Shown: positions 62,355-64,000 of the stretch, in pieces
Numbering within the stretch: position 1 is the first letter of the stretch
How the letters are laid out: each line of letters opens with the position of its first letter
Origin: Geobacillus thermocatenulatus
GTDB lineage: Bacteria; Bacillota; Bacilli; Bacillales; Anoxybacillaceae
Assembly: GCF_002217655.1 (NCBI RefSeq)
Contig: NZ_NEWK01000001.1
Span: 444,001-508,000 of the forward strand
DNA length: 64,000 nucleotides
Direction of reading: 5' to 3'
Translations under genes and position numbers: made by a program
Notes under the pieces: model-generated
Told to the model about the DNA's origin: nothing
Database searches by the model: none
Seen by the model: the letters and a program-made list of their open reading frames with translations, nothing else

Positions 62355-63530
62355 ATGGCAAAAAAGCTGTTTATGTTTGAAAAACCGTTAGGCATGCGCG
62401 ATACGCTGCCATTTTTATATGAGTTGAAAAAGCAGGTGCGCTCGGTGATGGCGGAGGAAATTGAACGGTGGGGGTACGAGTTTATCGAAACGCCGACGCT
62501 TGAATATTATGAAACGGTCGGGGCGGCGTCGGCGATTGCCGATCATCGTCTGTTTAAGCTTCTCGACCAGCAAGGGCATACGCTCGTGCTTCGGCCCGAT
62601 ATGACGGCGCCGATCGCCCGGGTGGCGGCGTCAAGGCTTTATGAAGACGGCAATCCGCTTCGGTTGGCGTACAATGCCAATGTGTTCCGCGCCCAGCAGC
62701 GCGAAGGCGGGCGGCCGGCGGAGTTTGAACAGATCGGCGTCGAGCTGATCGGCGACGGCACGGTGGCGGCGGATGCCGAGGTCATCAGCTTAATGGTCGC
62801 GTTGTTGAAGCGCGTGGGACTCGACCGCTTTTCAGTGGCGGTCGGCCATATCGGGTATGTCAATGCGCTGTTTTTGGAGATTTTAGGGAATGAGGAGCGG
62901 GCGAGTGTATTGCGCCGTTTTTTATATGAGAAAAATTACGTCGGCTACCGTGAACATGTGAAGTCATGGCCGCTTTCGTCGATCGATCAAAAGCGGCTGT
63001 TGGATCTTCTTTCCTTGCGCGGCGGAACGGACGTGATCGAACAGGCGAAAACGCTCGTCACAAGCGAGGAAGGACGGCGGGCGGCCGATGAGCTGGCGGC
63101 GCTCATGGCGGCGCTTTGGACGTACGGAGTGGCCGAGGCGGTGAAGCTCGATATGGCGCTTGTCAGCCATATGAGCTACTACACGGGCATTTTGTTTGAC
63201 GTGTACGCTGAGCAGGTTGGATTCCCGATCGGCAACGGCGGACGGTATGATGATTTGTTGGCGAAGTTTTCCCGCCCGGCGCCGGCGACGGGGTTTGGCT
63301 TGCGTGTCGATCGGTTGGTTGAGGCGATTGGAGAAACGGATGTGCGCGGCGACATCGAGTGCATCGTCTTCAGCCAAGAGCGGTTGGCGGAAGCGGTCGA
63401 GCTCGCCGAGGCGAAACGGGCGGAAGGCAAGCGCGTCGTCTTGCAGCACATCGCCGGCATTCGCGATATTGACGCCTACAGCCAGCGCTACCGGTCGATT
63501 GTCTATTTGCTCGGCCGCGGCGGGCAATGA
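62355..63530 (+). CDS. hisZ: ATP phosphoribosyltransferase regulatory subunit HisZ
   Basis: The protein has 391 residues and resembles class II histidyl-tRNA synthetase. It has motif 2-like VLRPDMTAPIARVAASRLYE, REGGRPAEFEQIGVELIG, and GGRYDDLLAKFSRPAPATGF, but lacks the anticodon-binding domain. It pairs with the short form of HisG encoded next. The frame is open from 62262, but ATG 62355 after AAAGGGCGTGGGGAC matches the family N-terminus (FEKPLGMRDTLPFLYELKKQ). Confidence 0.96.
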   Translation: MAKKLFMFEKPLGMRDTLPFLYELKKQVRSVMAEEIERWGYEFIETPTLEYYETVGAASAIADHRLFKLLDQQGHTLVLRPDMTAPIARVAASRLYEDGNPLRLAYNANVFRAQQREGGRPAEFEQIGVELIGDGTVAADAEVISLMVALLKRVGLDRFSVAVGHIGYVNALFLEILGNEERASVLRRFLYEKNYVGYREHVKSWPLSSIDQKRLLDLLSLRGGTDVIEQAKTLVTSEEGRRAADELAALMAALWTYGVAEAVKLDMALVSHMSYYTGILFDVYAEQVGFPIGNGGRYDDLLAKFSRPAPATGFGLRVDRLVEAIGETDVRGDIECIVFSQERLAEAVELAEAKRAEGKRVVLQHIAGIRDIDAYSQRYRSIVYLLGRGGQ

Positions 63531-63705
63531 ATGCCGCAAAAAGAGGAGAACTTCTCGAACGGAAACGATCAAAACGACTGTCGATGATGCGGGAGATGGA
63601 ACGGCTAAAGCAATAAGGAGTGTCCGGCTGCGCTAGTTAGGCAGAGGGGGAGTTTGGCGAAAAAGCGCCGCGTTTGCACATGACGACAAGCAAGGAGGAA
63701 GAACG

Positions 63706-64000
63706 ATGCTGACGATTGCCATGCCAAAAGGGCGCATTTTTGACGAGGCGCTCGAGCTGCTGCGGCGGGCGGATTATGCGCTGCCGCCGGAATTTGACGA
63801 GTCGCGCAAGCTCGTCATTGACGTGCCGGAGGAGCAGATGCGCTTTATTTTGGCGAAACCGATGGATGTCGTCACCTATGTTGAGCATGGGGTGGCAGAT
63901 TTGGGGATTGCCGGCAAGGACGTGCTGATGGAAGAAGAGCGAGACGTGTACGAACTGCTCGATTTGCACATCAGCCGCTGCCATTTGGCGGTCGCCGGGC
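63706..64000 (+). CDS. hisG: ATP phosphoribosyltransferase HisG (short form, 5' part)
   Basis: The first 98 residues are in the window and the frame is open at its end. [20 protein letters not shown] and [16 protein letters not shown]-type residues (here [20 protein letters not shown]) are the HisG substrate-binding core. It catalyses the first step of histidine synthesis with HisZ. AAGGAGGAAGAACG precedes ATG 63706. Confidence 0.95.
   Translation, partial: MLTIAMPKGRIFDEALELLRRADYALPPEFDESRKLVIDVPEEQMRFILAKPMDVVTYVEHGVADLGIAGKDVLMEEERDVYELLDLHISRCHLAVAG

Overview
The window looks like chromosomal DNA of a moderately GC-rich, thermophilic, endospore-forming Bacillales species, most likely Geobacillus or Parageobacillus. 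The basis is gene content and a gene order close to the Bacillus subtilis flgK-flgL-yviE-fliW-csrA-hag / flaG-fliD-fliS-fliT / hpf-secA-prfB / cccB-ftsE-ftsX / ctpB-minJ-csbA / uvrB-uvrA / hprK-lgt-ppaX-yvoF / hisZ-hisG backbone. Genus is inferred from protein resemblance and codon style; no database was searched.

Layout. 1-4.1 kb: end of the flagellar filament operon (flgK, flgL, yviE-like, fliW, csrA), then flagellin (hag) with a textbook sigma-D promoter and a leader carrying two CsrA-type sites. 4.2-21.9 kb: a flagellin glycosylation island with a pseudaminic-acid-type nonulosonate pathway (PseB-like, PseF/SpsF, PseG, PseI, PseC), a Maf (DUF115) transferase, three further glycosyltransferases, a TylF-like methyltransferase, UDP-galactopyranose mutase, an ATP-grasp ligase, a HAD phosphatase and an extended SDR. 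The middle of the island (about 8.1-14.9 kb) is visibly AT-rich. 22.2-24.4 kb: a DarTG DNA ADP-ribosylation toxin-antitoxin module whose toxin has a one-base frameshift in a T6 run, flanked by repeats and a transposase fragment. The island sits between hag and flaG-fliD-fliS-fliT (24.5-27.3 kb).

27.3-38.7 kb is mostly backbone: a degenerate HD-GYP protein, long HPF, a heptad-repeat coiled-coil protein, SecA, prfB with its programmed +1 frameshift, a ParE/RelE toxin-antitoxin pair bracketed by two copies of one terminator, a YitT-family membrane protein, cytochrome c-551, FtsE, FtsX and a secreted coiled-coil/M23 peptidase. 38.8-44.6 kb is a second accessory block: a mercury resistance locus (transporter, merA, merR, two MerR-type promoters), a TnpB remnant, a secreted Ca-binding-repeat protein, and a pirin gene behind an MhqR-like operator.

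44.9-64 kb returns to backbone: CtpB, a GT2/membrane-protein pair, RacA, MinJ, CsbA, UvrB/UvrA with a LexA box, small membrane proteins, HprK, Lgt, YvoD, PpaX, YvoF, HisZ and the start of HisG.

The main unexplained structures are a family of six dispersed ~97-139 bp elements with terminal inverted repeats (core AGGCTGGTGA/TCACCAGCCT), a second repeat with the motif CACAAC..GTACTTGACAAG, and the possible slippage switch in darT.
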